A stretch of 64,000 bases of DNA from Comamonas kerstersii (GTDB lineage Bacteria; Pseudomonadota; Gammaproteobacteria; Burkholderiales; Burkholderiaceae_C), in NCBI RefSeq assembly GCF_008801935.1, contig NZ_VZOT01000012.1, forward strand, positions 1-64,000. Reading direction: 5' to 3'. Every line of letters begins with the position of its first letter. Positions within the stretch are counted from its first letter, which is position 1. Both the position numbers and the translations under genes were made by a program. Shown here one piece after another: positions 48,816-59,265 of this stretch. The notes beneath the pieces were generated by a model. It was not told the DNA's origin. It saw nothing but the letters and a program-made list of their open reading frames with translations, and did not search any database.

Positions 48816-50351
48816 GTGGCACTCCGACCCCCTGCAGACATTGCCCGTGAAACCCTGAAATTGCTGGCCGCCCGGCGACTGACGCCTACGCCTGCCAATT
48901 ACCAGTCTGTCTATGAGGAAGTAGCCGGCCTGCTGCCGCAGGTCAGCTTTCCGCAGACACCGCTGCGCCGTATCGCCAGCATTCTGCCCACGCAGACCCC
49001 GGTGCAAAAACGCCTGGCACAGAGTTTTCAGCAGGCCGTAGAAAGCCAGGACTGGACCGCACTGCAAAGCGCCATCGTAGATTACGCCCAGCTCGATCTG
49101 GGCATTACGCCGCAGCCGCCTGTCACCCACACCAGCCCGGCGACGCAGATTGTGGATGCCCTGCCTGCATCCACCGCACAGCAGCTGGCGCGCATGGTGG
49201 AGGCCATGAGGAGCGTGCTGGGCAGCGCCGACCAGCGCATGCGAGAGCTGTCCGACCAGCTGCTGGAGTTTCTGGCAGATGACGACCTGCCACTGCCACG
49301 CCTGGAAGCCAAGCTGCACAACTACAGCTACCGGCTGAACTTCACCGCCGAAGACCAGGCCCAGCGTCGCCACTGCATTCACGCCCTGCTGCGCATGGTC
49401 TGCACCCATATTGCAGACATTGCCCGCCAGGACGCCTCTCTGCAGCAGCACGCACAGGCCCTGACCGATGCCATCACCCAGCCATGGACGCTGCAGCAAC
49501 TGGACACCATTCAGTCCTGCCTGAAGAACCTGCTGTTCCGCCATCTGGAAATTGAAGGCAACCGCTCACAAGTCCATGAGCAGCTCAAACAGCTGCTGGG
49601 CGAGCACGCGGTGCAGATGAGCCGTCTGGGCCAGCTCAGCGAAGCCCACGCCAGCGCCTTGCAGTCCTGCGCGCAGCAGATTCAGCAGTCGCAGGATCTG
49701 GGCGAGCTGGCCTCGATGCTGGAAGCTGTAGTGAGCTCCGGCACGGCGCTGGCCATGGAAAACCGCATGGTTCAGGCTCAGCTGGCCGACCTGCGTGCCC
49801 AGGCCGAAAGCCAGGAGCAGAAGATTCTGGAGCTGTCCACCCACCTGCAGGAAATCCAGCAGATCACCCGCCACGATGCCGCCACCGGCGCCTTCAATCT
49901 TGCAGGGCTGGAAGAAGCACTGGCCACCGAGCAGGCACGCAACCAGCGCCACCACTTCCCCTTGAGCCTGGCCTGCCTGGAAGTGGACCCGCCACAGGAC
50001 CCAGCATCACCCGTCTCAATGCAGGCAGATGACGCGGCCCTGATGCATCTGGCGCGACTGGTTCGCAGCACCTTACGGCCACAGGATGCACTGGGGCGCA
50101 CCAGCGACCACCGGCTGGCCATCATCTTTCCGGAAACCGATCCAACCCAGGCCGCACAGGCCCTGGCACGGCTACAGATGGCGCTGCAGCAACGACCCCT
50201 GCTGCTGGATGAGCAGGTGCTGCCGCAAAGCTTTAGCGCGGGCGTGATTGCCGTACAGCACCTGGAAGCGCCGCAGCACGCACTGGAGCGTGCGCAGGCA
50301 GCCTGCGAGCAGGCGCAGCGCATGGGCCGGGCACGCATCTCTATTTTTTAG
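48816..50351 (+). CDS. Degenerate GGDEF domain protein
   Basis: 511 residues from a GTG at 48816 (MALRPPADIARETLKLLAAR); the ribosome-binding site is weak and a TTG at 48798 is possible. The N-terminal 350 residues are helical and cytoplasmic, without membrane segments. The C-terminal 165 residues follow the GGDEF fold (HDAATGAFNLAGLEEAL as the D-x-LT-x-L-N equivalent). The signature position reads RTSDHRLAIIFPET, with TSDHR where GGDEF should be. It should not make c-di-GMP; a regulatory or scaffold role is inferred. Confidence 0.8.
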   Translation: MALRPPADIARETLKLLAARRLTPTPANYQSVYEEVAGLLPQVSFPQTPLRRIASILPTQTPVQKRLAQSFQQAVESQDWTALQSAIVDYAQLDLGITPQPPVTHTSPATQIVDALPASTAQQLARMVEAMRSVLGSADQRMRELSDQLLEFLADDDLPLPRLEAKLHNYSYRLNFTAEDQAQRRHCIHALLRMVCTHIADIARQDASLQQHAQALTDAITQPWTLQQLDTIQSCLKNLLFRHLEIEGNRSQVHEQLKQLLGEHAVQMSRLGQLSEAHASALQSCAQQIQQSQDLGELASMLEAVVSSGTALAMENRMVQAQLADLRAQAESQEQKILELSTHLQEIQQITRHDAATGAFNLAGLEEALATEQARNQRHHFPLSLACLEVDPPQDPASPVSMQADDAALMHLARLVRSTLRPQDALGRTSDHRLAIIFPETDPTQAAQALARLQMALQQRPLLLDEQVLPQSFSAGVIAVQHLEAPQHALERAQAACEQAQRMGRARISIF

Positions 50352-50810
50352 GCACAGGCATGCTGCAACCCATCACGCTGGCAGGGGAAAAGGCGTGAAA
50401 AGCGGCATGGGAATACACCGAAGCGCACGCTCACGTAAATACACGCTCGCATAGCACAGAATGCGATGACACCCCTTCTCAAACCGAGAAATCCAGAGGG
50501 GATAACCCGTAGATTTCAGCGCCCATGCTTCACTTTCGTGCATAGTCAGCGCGCGAAAAAAACCAAGCTAAACCGCTTGCTTAGCATTTAAAGATTTGAA
50601 AAAGTCATAAAAAGAACTTTTCAGAATATCAAGAATTCAACCAGTTAAGCTTCAATTTAATTGCGAAAGCAACTACATTTTTAGTAGCACGAAGGATTCA
50701 TTTCCCTCATAACTGGATGAACGCTCCGTGACCGTCCCTCTCATAGCGGTGCTTTCTGGTGCACATCTGCGCGCACCAAGATAGTGCTTGGCTTTATGGA
50801 AGAAGCATTT
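50352..50810. other. AT-rich intergenic region upstream of gltS
   Basis: 459 bases without a credible ORF. From about 50550 to 50700 it is clearly more AT-rich than its surroundings. A hairpin TGGTGC-N10-GCACCA lies at 50757-50778, just before the gltS start, and an imperfect TGAAAAAGT/AACTTTTCA dyad near 50598. It probably holds the gltS promoter; no sigma-54 site is seen. Confidence 0.4.
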
Positions 50811-52049
50811 ATGCATATCACTTTCAGCACGAATTACACACTCATACTGGCTGTCCTGGTCCTGCTGCTGGGCAAGTTCCTGGTGTCACGCATACGCTTT
50901 CTGCGTGATTTCAACATTCCCGAACCCGTAGCAGGCGGGCTGCTGATAGCAGCCGTCATCTACATACTGCACGCCACCATGGGCTGGTCGTTCGGCTTTG
51001 AATCCAGTCTGCAGACTGCCTTCATGCTGGCCTTCTTTGCCTCGATTGGTCTGAGCGCCAACTTCGCCAAGCTGCGCCAGGGCGGCATCGGCCTGGTGAT
51101 CTTCCTGTGCGTGATCGTGGTCTTCATCCTCGTGCAGAACGCCGTGGGTATTGGCCTGGCCAAGGCGCTGGGTCTGGATCCACTGGTGGGTCTGGTCGCT
51201 GGCTCCATCACGCTGGTTGGTGGCCACGGTACCGCCGGTGCCTGGGGCTCGGTGCTGGAACAGCAGCACGGCCTGACTGGCGCGACCACCCTGGGCATGG
51301 CCTGCGCCACCTTTGGTCTGGTGATTGGCGGCATCATGGGTGGCCCTCTGGCCAAGCGCCTGATCACCCAGCACAAGCTGGCCAAGCCACGCAGCGAAGC
51401 CGATCAGCTCGGCTCCACACCTGCTGCCGGTCATGAGCAGAACGACTTCGTGAACCTGGAATCTCCCAGCAAGACACCTCGCCTGATCACTGCCGACGCT
51501 GCCATTGAAACCCTGGCACTGTTCGCTGCCTGTCTGGCCTTTGGTGAATTCATGACCCACGTGACCAAGGGCACAGCCATCCAGCTGCCTACCTTTGTGT
51601 GGTGTCTGGGCGGTGGTGTGATCATCCGCAACGTGCTGGATTACATCTTTGGCTTCAAGGTGTTCGATCGCGCCATTGACGTGTTTGGCAATGTGTCCCT
51701 GTCGATCTACCTGGCCATTGCCCTGCTGTCGCTCAAGCTGTGGGAGCTGACCGATCTGGCCGGTCCTCTGGTCATCATCCTGGCCGTGCAAACCCTGGTC
51801 ATGGCGCTGTACGCCATGTTTGTGACCTTCCGAATCATGGGCAAGAACTACGATGCCGCTGTGCTGGCTGCCGGTCACTGCGGCTTTGGCATGGGTGCTA
51901 CCCCCACGGCCGTGGCCAACATGCAGGCCATCACCAACCAGTATGGCCCTTCGCACAAGGCTTTCCTGATCGTGCCACTGGTCGGTGCCTTCTTCATTGA
52001 CATCGTCAATGCCTTCCTGATTCAGGGCTTTATCACCTGGATCCGCTGA
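50811..52049 (+). CDS. gltS: Sodium/glutamate symporter
   Basis: Inner-membrane Na+/glutamate importer of the ESS family. 412 residues from the ATG at 50811 (GAAGAAG before it); upstream ATGs at 50796 and 50784 are possible. About ten membrane segments, with GLVAGSITLVGGHGTAGAWG and its later counterpart GHCGFGMGATPTAVANMQAI, the two glycine-rich loops of the inverted repeats. A polar cytoplasmic stretch of about 50 residues splits the two halves. It is followed 92 nt later by ggt. Confidence 0.95.
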   Translation: MHITFSTNYTLILAVLVLLLGKFLVSRIRFLRDFNIPEPVAGGLLIAAVIYILHATMGWSFGFESSLQTAFMLAFFASIGLSANFAKLRQGGIGLVIFLCVIVVFILVQNAVGIGLAKALGLDPLVGLVAGSITLVGGHGTAGAWGSVLEQQHGLTGATTLGMACATFGLVIGGIMGGPLAKRLITQHKLAKPRSEADQLGSTPAAGHEQNDFVNLESPSKTPRLITADAAIETLALFAACLAFGEFMTHVTKGTAIQLPTFVWCLGGGVIIRNVLDYIFGFKVFDRAIDVFGNVSLSIYLAIALLSLKLWELTDLAGPLVIILAVQTLVMALYAMFVTFRIMGKNYDAAVLAAGHCGFGMGATPTAVANMQAITNQYGPSHKAFLIVPLVGAFFIDIVNAFLIQGFITWIR

Positions 52050-52141
52050 TCCACTGAAAAACCAGCAGGGGCGTAAAGCCTCTGCTGTCAGGACTGCGTT
52101 TTTGGCGCACACTGGGCCTTCACTCAACGAGGAGATGGCCC

Positions 52142-53992
52142 ATGCGTAAGCTTCCAATCAGCATGCAACGCCCAGCCTCTGTGCTGGGCGTTGTGCTTTC
52201 CGCGGCGCTGCTAGCTGCCTGCAGCAGCACACCCACTTCAGACAGCCACCGCTTCAGCTACCAGATACCGGATCAGCCCGAAGGCAGTTCAGGCTGGACC
52301 GAAAAGCCTGGCTGGGCTGCAGAAAAATTTGCCGTGGCAGCGGCCAATCCGCTGGCTACTGATGCGGGCTATCAAATTCTCAAGGCTGGTGGCAGTGCCG
52401 TTGACGCAGCCATTGCCGTGCAGATGGTGCTGGGCCTGGTGGAGCCCCAATCCAGCGGCATTGGTGGCGGTGCCTTTTTGCTGCATGCAGCAGGCAACAA
52501 GGTGCAGGCTTATGACGGTCGTGAAACCGCACCTGCAGCCGCAACAGACAGCCTGTTTCTCAAGCCTGACGGCAAACCCATGGCCTTTCATGACGCTGTG
52601 GTTGGCGGCCGCTCTGTAGGCACACCCGGCGCAGTACGCATGCTGGAGCTTGCGCACAAGGAGTACGGCAAACTGCCATGGGCCGCGCTGTTCGAGCCAG
52701 CCATCCAGCTCGCTGAGCAAGGCTTCAAGCTCAGCCCCCGCCTGCACAGCCTGCTGCTCAAGGAAAAATATCTGGCGCAGGACCCTGCTGCGCGCGCCTA
52801 CCTCTACGGCAGCGATGGGCAGCCTCTGCCCGTAGGCACGGTGCTGCAAAACCCCGCCTACGCCCAGGTGCTGCGAGCCATTGCCCGTGATGGCAGCAAG
52901 GCCCTGCACGAAGGTGCAATAGCCCAGGCCATTGTGGACAAGGTACGCAGCCACCCCACCAACCCTGGCGTGCTGTCCCTGCAGGATCTGGCCAGCTACC
53001 AGCCCAAACAGCGTGAAGCCCTGTGCCATGACTGGACACCGCAAGGCCAGCTGCCCGTGCGCAGCTACCGCATCTGCGGCTTTCCACCACCCAGCTCCGG
53101 AGCGATTGCGGTGGGGCAAATCCTCGGCATTCTGAGCCACACGCCTGCGGCCAGCATGCCGCTGGGCGCAGACGGCCTGCCCACAGCCGACTGGCTGCAC
53201 TACTACACCGAAGCCGCACGCTTGGCCTTTGCAGACCGTGCGCTGTACGTAGCCGACCCTGACTTTGTGCGAGCCCCGGGCGGCGACTGGCTGAACCTGC
53301 TGGATAACCGCTACCTGCAGGAGCGTGCGCGCCTGATTGGCCAGCAAAGCATGAAGGTGGCACAACCCGGCATCCCGGGCAAAGTACAGGTCAGCCATGG
53401 CCCCATGCCAGAGCAGATCGAGTACGGCACCAGCCACATCAGCATTGTGGATGCCTATGGCAATGCACTGGCCATGACGACCACCATCGAAGACCAGTTC
53501 GGCAGCCGCCAGATGGTGCATGGCTTTTTGCTCAACAACGAGCTGACCGACTTCAGCCTGGCCCCGCGCACAGCAGACGGCCAGCCCATTGCCAACCGCG
53601 TCGAACCCGGCAAACGACCACGCTCCTCGATGGCGCCCACGCTGGTATTCGACAAGGAAACCGGCGAGCTGGTGATGAGCGCTGGCAGCCCCGGCGGGGC
53701 GCAAATCATCCACTACACGGCCAAGACGCTGCAAGGCGTGCTGGGCTGGGGGTTGATGCCACAGCAGGCCATCAACCTGCCCAACTTCAGCAGCCTCAAC
53801 GGCCCCAGCTTGCTGGAAGCAGGAAAGTTTCCGCCCAGCACGGTGCAGGCCCTGCGAACACGTGGTGCGGAAGTCAAGGAGCAAGAACTGACCAGCGGCC
53901 TGCAGGCCATCACGCGCGGCATGGCACACGGCAAGCAACTGTGGCTGGGTGGTGCCGACCCACGCCGCGAAGGCGTGGTGATGGGCGACTGA
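52142..53992 (+). CDS. ggt: Gamma-glutamyltransferase
   Basis: Autocleaving N-terminal nucleophile hydrolase that removes or transfers gamma-glutamyl groups from glutathione and related compounds. 616 residues. A lipoprotein-type signal (LLAACSS) suggests an envelope-anchored periplasmic enzyme. AVDAAIAVQMVLGLVEPQSSG and GGRSVGTPG mark the large subunit; the nucleophile Thr is near 430 in GTSHISIVDAYGN, and PGSPGGAQII-type oxyanion residues follow. GAGGAGATG precedes the ATG. With gltS upstream it forms a glutamate release and uptake pair. Confidence 0.95.
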   Translation: MRKLPISMQRPASVLGVVLSAALLAACSSTPTSDSHRFSYQIPDQPEGSSGWTEKPGWAAEKFAVAAANPLATDAGYQILKAGGSAVDAAIAVQMVLGLVEPQSSGIGGGAFLLHAAGNKVQAYDGRETAPAAATDSLFLKPDGKPMAFHDAVVGGRSVGTPGAVRMLELAHKEYGKLPWAALFEPAIQLAEQGFKLSPRLHSLLLKEKYLAQDPAARAYLYGSDGQPLPVGTVLQNPAYAQVLRAIARDGSKALHEGAIAQAIVDKVRSHPTNPGVLSLQDLASYQPKQREALCHDWTPQGQLPVRSYRICGFPPPSSGAIAVGQILGILSHTPAASMPLGADGLPTADWLHYYTEAARLAFADRALYVADPDFVRAPGGDWLNLLDNRYLQERARLIGQQSMKVAQPGIPGKVQVSHGPMPEQIEYGTSHISIVDAYGNALAMTTTIEDQFGSRQMVHGFLLNNELTDFSLAPRTADGQPIANRVEPGKRPRSSMAPTLVFDKETGELVMSAGSPGGAQIIHYTAKTLQGVLGWGLMPQQAINLPNFSSLNGPSLLEAGKFPPSTVQALRTRGAEVKEQELTSGLQAITRGMAHGKQLWLGGADPRREGVVMGD

Positions 53993-54021
53993 TACCGGTG
54001 CAGCCCACCGTTTACTCCGCC

Positions 54022-54079
54022 GTTTTAGCATTTAGCGCTTGCCCCGCCAGCACTGAAATCTATGCTTTTTAAAAAGTAC
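54022..54079. repeat. Degenerate copy of the dispersed repeat
   Basis: Left block AGCATTTAGCGCTTG and a weakly matching right block ending CTATGCTTTTTAAAAAG. Similarity is weaker than for the 2954-3033 copy. Confidence 0.35.
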
Positions 54080-54314
54080 CAGCCCCCACTGCAGCTGCAG
54101 CGTCAGTGGCAGTGGGGTGCTGCCAGGCGGGCGGGTTTGCAGCAGCGTGACGGACGTACTGACCAGAAACTCAGGGGCATACCAGCAGCCATCACCCACC
54201 GCAGGCGTGCGGCCACACCGCCAGCCTTCCATGCCCACTTACCGGCCTGCCCACATACAGATGCGATGCGGTGCGGATGCATCACCGCATCCACCACCCT
54301 GTTTCATCGTCAAA

Positions 54315-54360
54315 ATATGCTGTAGCGCTTACCGTTAAAGCACCTGGCGCTATGGTTTTC
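54315..54360. repeat. Half-copy of the dispersed repeat
   Basis: ATGCTGTAGCGCTTACC and, after 12 bases, CTGGCGCTATGGTTTT. The AGCGCTT/GGCGCTA blocks and spacing match other half units. Confidence 0.5.
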
Positions 54361-54443
54361 AGGATGCCTGCTGATGATGGCGCAGTCAGAAAATTATTCA
54401 TAGAGTTATAAAATTTCCGATCAACGGTACTACCATCGGCCCC

Positions 54444-54845
54444 ATGCCCCGCCAGAACACCTGCCCCGCAGACTTTCCGCCCTTCATCCTGTCGCAAATT
54501 GAGCAAGTGGCGCAGCACATCGTTGCCACCCGCAAGGCGCGGGGCGAAACCCAGGCACAGTGGGCGCAGCGGCTGGGCATTTCCCAACCCACCATGGCCC
54601 GTCTGGAGCGCGGTGACCCGGCCATTGCCACGGCCACCTATGTGATGTGCCTGTGGCTGGTCAACCCGCAGCTGAACCTGCTGCAGTTGCTGCCATCGGC
54701 ACCGCCCGCCCCCACGCCCACTATCTGTGCTGGCGCATCCGCGACCAAGGGCACAGGGGGCACTGAAGCCCCGGCGCAGCAACCGCCGTCCGCCGTGGAC
54801 GAGCTGGCCGATCTGCTGGCCTCCTGGAGCGTGCCCGCGCTGTAA
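54444..54845 (+). CDS. Orphan XRE-family HTH protein
   Basis: 133 residues. A Cro/XRE helix-turn-helix at about 20-75: IVATRKARGETQAQWAQRLG followed by ISQPTMARLERGDPAIATAT, as in HipB/HigA-type antitoxins. The rest is a Pro/Ala-rich linker and a short helix DELADLLASWSVPAL. No hipA or other toxin gene is next to it: the downstream gene is convergent and the upstream region is non-coding. It may be an orphan antitoxin-like regulator. No clear ribosome-binding site. Confidence 0.75.
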   Translation: MPRQNTCPADFPPFILSQIEQVAQHIVATRKARGETQAQWAQRLGISQPTMARLERGDPAIATATYVMCLWLVNPQLNLLQLLPSAPPAPTPTICAGASATKGTGGTEAPAQQPPSAVDELADLLASWSVPAL

Positions 54846-54903
54846 CGCCGCAATGCGCTGCGTTCTTCGCGCCAGGCATGCACCCCGTGCGCGCCAGTGC
54901 AGC

Positions 54904-55899
54904 CTAATCGCCAAAGCGTTCGCGGTAGGCCACGGGCGTGATACCCAGCTTTTTCTGAAACAGGTGGCGCAGCGCCTGTTCCGACCCCAGCCCCACCTTG
55001 GCCGCCACGGTCTTCAGGGGCAGATCGCCACGCGTTTCCAGCAACTGCTTGGCGCCCTCCAGACGCGCGTTCTCCACAAAGGCACTGGGCGTGCTGCCCG
55101 TTTCCTGCTGGAACACGCGGCGAAAGTGCCGCTCGCTCATGGCCGCTTTTTCAGCCAGCAGCGCCTGCGGCATGGGCTGATCCAGATGCGCCAGCACCCA
55201 CTGCTGCACCAGCCGCACGCCACTGTGCTGCACGGCCTGGCTGGCCAGCTGCACGCTGAACTGCGACTGCCCGCCGGGGCGCTTGAGGTACATCACCAGG
55301 TCGCGCGCCACCTCCAGTGCCAGCGCATGGCCAAAATCCTGCTCCACCACGGCCAGCGCCAGATCAATGCCCGCCGTCACCCCGGCGGAGGTCCAGTACG
55401 GCCCCTCGCGCACATAGATGGCATCGGCATCCACCCGCACCTCGGGGTGGCGGCGCTGCAGCGCCTGCGCCACGCTCCAGTGTGTGGCTGCGCGGCGGCC
55501 GTTGAGCAACCCGGCCTCGGCCAGGAAGAAGCTGCCGCTGCACAGGGCAATGGTGCGCGCCACCTGCGGCGCCACACGCCCCACCCAATCCACCAGCGGG
55601 GCGCTGGCCTGCAGCACCGTGGCAATGTGGCGCGCACCCACCAGTAGCACGGTGCAGCCCGTGTCCTGCTCTACATCGGTCAAGGTGTGCGTAGCCTCCA
55701 GCGCCATCAAGGTATCGGAGCGCACTAAGCCCTTGCCCGCTGCCACCACGCGCAGGGCATAGCCATCTGGCAGCCCTTTTTGGCGCAGATGCACATTCGT
55801 ATACTCAAAGACCGACATCGGGCCAATGGCCTCCAGCGCCTTGAAACCGGGGTAGACAACAATATCGACGCGGTGCGCGCCGCAGTGGTGGTGGGCCAT
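54904..55899 (-). CDS. GlxA-family transcriptional regulator (DJ-1/PfpI plus AraC HTH)
   Basis: 331 residues. Residues about 10-200 form a DJ-1/PfpI-like domain (VDIVVYPGFKALEAIGPMSV; nucleophile elbow ALCSGSFFLAEAGLL with Cys; ATHWSVAQALQRRHP). Residues about 225-328 form an AraC double HTH (MSERHFRRVFQQETGSTPSA and VGLGSEQALRHLFQKKLGI). The family senses small nitrogen or aldehyde-type metabolites; the ligand is unknown. It is divergent from frmA, so it is a candidate regulator of formaldehyde oxidation, by position only. Confidence 0.9.
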   Translation of the reverse strand: MAHHHCGAHRVDIVVYPGFKALEAIGPMSVFEYTNVHLRQKGLPDGYALRVVAAGKGLVRSDTLMALEATHTLTDVEQDTGCTVLLVGARHIATVLQASAPLVDWVGRVAPQVARTIALCSGSFFLAEAGLLNGRRAATHWSVAQALQRRHPEVRVDADAIYVREGPYWTSAGVTAGIDLALAVVEQDFGHALALEVARDLVMYLKRPGGQSQFSVQLASQAVQHSGVRLVQQWVLAHLDQPMPQALLAEKAAMSERHFRRVFQQETGSTPSAFVENARLEGAKQLLETRGDLPLKTVAAKVGLGSEQALRHLFQKKLGITPVAYRERFGD

Positions 55900-55910
55900 A
55901 ACTATAAAAA

Positions 55911-55953
55911 ATAGAGCTACTAGCGCAGTCAGAATAAGCGTGAAAGGCCAATT
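55911..55953. repeat. Half-copy of the dispersed repeat
   Basis: ATAGAGCTACTAGCGCAG, then AATAAGCGTGAAAGGCCAATTT. It lies in the shared promoter region of the GlxA-type regulator and frmA. Confidence 0.5.
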
Positions 55954-56132
55954 TGGTACTTATTGGCTGGCACGCCAGCTTTGTATACGGTGCATGACCG
56001 AATATGCCAACACTCCTCATATTCGGCCAAAGTTCTTCCGCATGCGGCCATAGGGCTTTATGGGTTGGCCGCGATCGCCTACATTCATACTTATCGCTCA
56101 GGGTGACTGCACAGCGCACCACCCCATGTTGA

Positions 56133-57266
<1,134 letters not shown>

Positions 57267-57283
57267 AAACTTGAATCCCGCAT

Positions 57284-57313
57284 AAAGAAAGCGCTCCTCG
57301 GAGCGCTTTCTTT
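57284..57313 (+). terminator. Terminator after frmA
   Basis: Perfect 13-bp stem AAAGAAAGCGCTC-CTCG-GAGCGCTTTCTTT followed by CATT. It lies between convergent frmA and the SH3 gene and may serve both strands, since the complementary flank is also T-containing. Confidence 0.85.
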
Positions 57314-57337
57314 CATTGTGGAACTATGGCCTGGTGC

Positions 57338-57778
57338 TTACCAGCCCCACAGCAGTTTCTTGGAGATCCAGCCCGTCTTTCCATTGCTGGCCTGGCCTTT
57401 GACCCAGCCGTTTTTCTTGTCCAGCGTCTTGAGCAGGTCGTATTGCTCAAAGCTGGCAACTTTCTTGTATTGCGTGCCAGGGCCGGTGCGCATATTCGCC
57501 TTGGGTACTTTGACGATATGGTGGGCCTGCTTGCCGGTCAGAGGTCTGTAGACCCAGCCCAGCTCCCCTTCAAAGTCGCGCACTTTCAGCCAGTTGCCGC
57601 GCTTTTGTGTCACTTTCATGGGGTAGCCCTTGCTCAGCTCCCAGCTCACATCATGCTGGGTTGACGGGCCTTGCCGCACATTCACGCTCTTGCCAGCAAT
57701 GCTCACAAACTCAGCCTGCGCCTGCGCAGCCCCCAAAGCCAGTCCCAGTACGGCAACCGCTTTCCATAAAACACCCAT
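57338..57778 (-). CDS. Exported SH3-domain protein
   Basis: 146 residues from the ATG at 57778. A signal peptide ends near AQA-EFVS (about residue 22). It has two bacterial SH3 units: SIAGKSVNVRQGPSTQHDVS ... GNWLKVRDFEGELGWVYR and VPKANMRTGPGTQYKKVASF ... GWVKGQASNGKTGWISKKLL. Such SH3b proteins bind peptidoglycan or other envelope partners. It is a single minus-strand gene between frmA and the helicase. Confidence 0.85.
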   Translation of the reverse strand: MGVLWKAVAVLGLALGAAQAQAEFVSIAGKSVNVRQGPSTQHDVSWELSKGYPMKVTQKRGNWLKVRDFEGELGWVYRPLTGKQAHHIVKVPKANMRTGPGTQYKKVASFEQYDLLKTLDKKNGWVKGQASNGKTGWISKKLLWGW

Positions 57779-57984
57779 GGGTTGTTTTTCCCTTTCTTTC
57801 AACATCCATCAAGACCATCTGCCAGCGCGCCGGGCACTTGCAGTGCGACTCACCCTTTAGCTGAGCACTGCATCCACCAAAGGTTCCCCCGCAAGGGCTG
57901 CAAAAGTCCTTGCCGCACACAAAGCTGCGGCAGGACCGACAATCGCAGCCTTTGCTTTTCAACGCTACATCCTCGCGTTTGCCC

Positions 57985-59265
57985 ATGCCCTTTTCTGCCC
58001 TTGGCCTTGCGCCTTCGCTGGCCCATGCTGCTGCTTCTCAAGGACTGATTGCACCCACTCCCGTGCAGTCTCAAGCCATTCCTGCCATCTTGAACGGCCA
58101 CGATCTGCGCGCCTGCGCGCCCACTGGCTCTGGCAAGACAGCGGCCTATGTCCTGCCCTTGCTGCAGCAATGGCTGCTCAGCGATGCTGCCCAACGCCAG
58201 GGCTCGCGCAGCACGCAGGCGCTGGTCCTGGTGCCCACACGTGAGCTGGCGGCGCAGGTGGCCGAGCTGATCTACCACGTAGGCGAAGCCATGGGCCGCC
58301 GCCCCAAGGTGGCGGTGCTCACAGGTGGTGTCTCCATCAACCCACAGCTGATGGCATTGCGCGGCGGTGCAGACATGGTGATTGCCACGCCCGGCCGCCT
58401 GCTGGACGTGGTGGCACACAGCCAGCTCAAACTCCACACCATCGGCACCCTGGTGATGGATGAGGCCGACCGCCTGCTGGATCTGGGCTTTGCCGAAGAA
58501 CTGGAGCAAGTGCTGGCCCTGCTGCCCGCCAAAACTGCACGCCAGACCCTGCTGCTGTCTGCCACCTTTGGCCCTGCTGTGCAGACGCTGGTGGGCCAGC
58601 TGCTGCGCGAAGGCCATGTGAGCGTGGAAGTGGAGAACACCCACCAGCAAGATGCCGCCATTGCCCAGCGCGCCATCTATGTGGATGCCGCCAGACGCAC
58701 CAGCTTGCTGCATGAGCTGATTACGCAATACCCGGAGCAGCGTATTCTGGTGTTCGTCGCCAGCCGCTACAGCGCCGAGCATGTGGCCAACAAGCTCTAC
58801 GCCAGGAAGATTTACGCCACGGCTTTCCACGGCGAACTCAGCCAGGGCGCGCGCGAGAAGGTCTTGCAGGAGTTCAAGAACCACCAGTGGCAGGTGCTCA
58901 TCACCACCGATCTGGCGGCGCGCGGCATTCATATCGACGCCCTGCCCGTAGTGGTCAACTATGACCTGCCACGCTCCGCCGATGACTACACCCACCGCAT
59001 CGGCCGCACAGGCCGTGCAGGCCTGTCGGGCACAGCCATCAGCTTCGTCTCTCCCGCCACACAGGCGCACTGGAAGCTGATTGCCAAGCGCAACCAGCTC
59101 AACATCGAACTGGAGACGCTGCCTGCCTACCCCGTCACCGAAAAAGCCCCAGAACGTGCGCCGCATGAAGATGGCAACCATGGCGGCATCAAAGGCAAGC
59201 GCCCCAGCAAGAAAGACAAGCTGCGTGCCGCTGCAGCAGCGGCTGCGGCCAGCCACAAGCCATAA
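57985..59265 (+). CDS. DEAD-box RNA helicase (RhlE-like)
   Basis: 426 residues from the ATG at 57985. Helicase motifs: Q motif FSALGLAPSL...APTPVQSQAIP, Walker A APTGSGKT (45-52), PTRELA, VMDEADRLLDLGF (motif II), SATF (III), and HRIGRTGRAG (VI). The C-terminal 50 residues are basic and Ala-rich (GIKGKRPSKKDKLR), probably RNA-binding. It resembles RhlE; the exact subfamily is uncertain. The role is RNA remodelling in ribosome assembly or mRNA decay. Confidence 0.9.
   Translation: MPFSALGLAPSLAHAAASQGLIAPTPVQSQAIPAILNGHDLRACAPTGSGKTAAYVLPLLQQWLLSDAAQRQGSRSTQALVLVPTRELAAQVAELIYHVGEAMGRRPKVAVLTGGVSINPQLMALRGGADMVIATPGRLLDVVAHSQLKLHTIGTLVMDEADRLLDLGFAEELEQVLALLPAKTARQTLLLSATFGPAVQTLVGQLLREGHVSVEVENTHQQDAAIAQRAIYVDAARRTSLLHELITQYPEQRILVFVASRYSAEHVANKLYARKIYATAFHGELSQGAREKVLQEFKNHQWQVLITTDLAARGIHIDALPVVVNYDLPRSADDYTHRIGRTGRAGLSGTAISFVSPATQAHWKLIAKRNQLNIELETLPAYPVTEKAPERAPHEDGNHGGIKGKRPSKKDKLRAAAAAAAASHKP

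Larger units (their letters stand above)
53993..54443. other. Non-coding region between ggt and the HTH gene, with two repeat copies
   Basis: 451 bases. Two degenerate copies of the dispersed repeat are present: about 54022-54079 (TTTAGCATTTAGCGCTTG ... TCTATGCTTTTT) and 54315-54360 (GCTGTAGCGCTTACC ... CCTGGCGCTATGG). Short ORFs on both strands have no ribosome-binding site or family features. An AT-rich stretch at 54390-54420 may be the promoter of the HTH gene. Confidence 0.45.

Noticed and set aside
54062-54338. Short ORFs on both strands between ggt and the HTH gene
   Set aside because: No ribosome-binding site, Arg/His/Pro-rich composition without domains, and overlap with repeat sequence.
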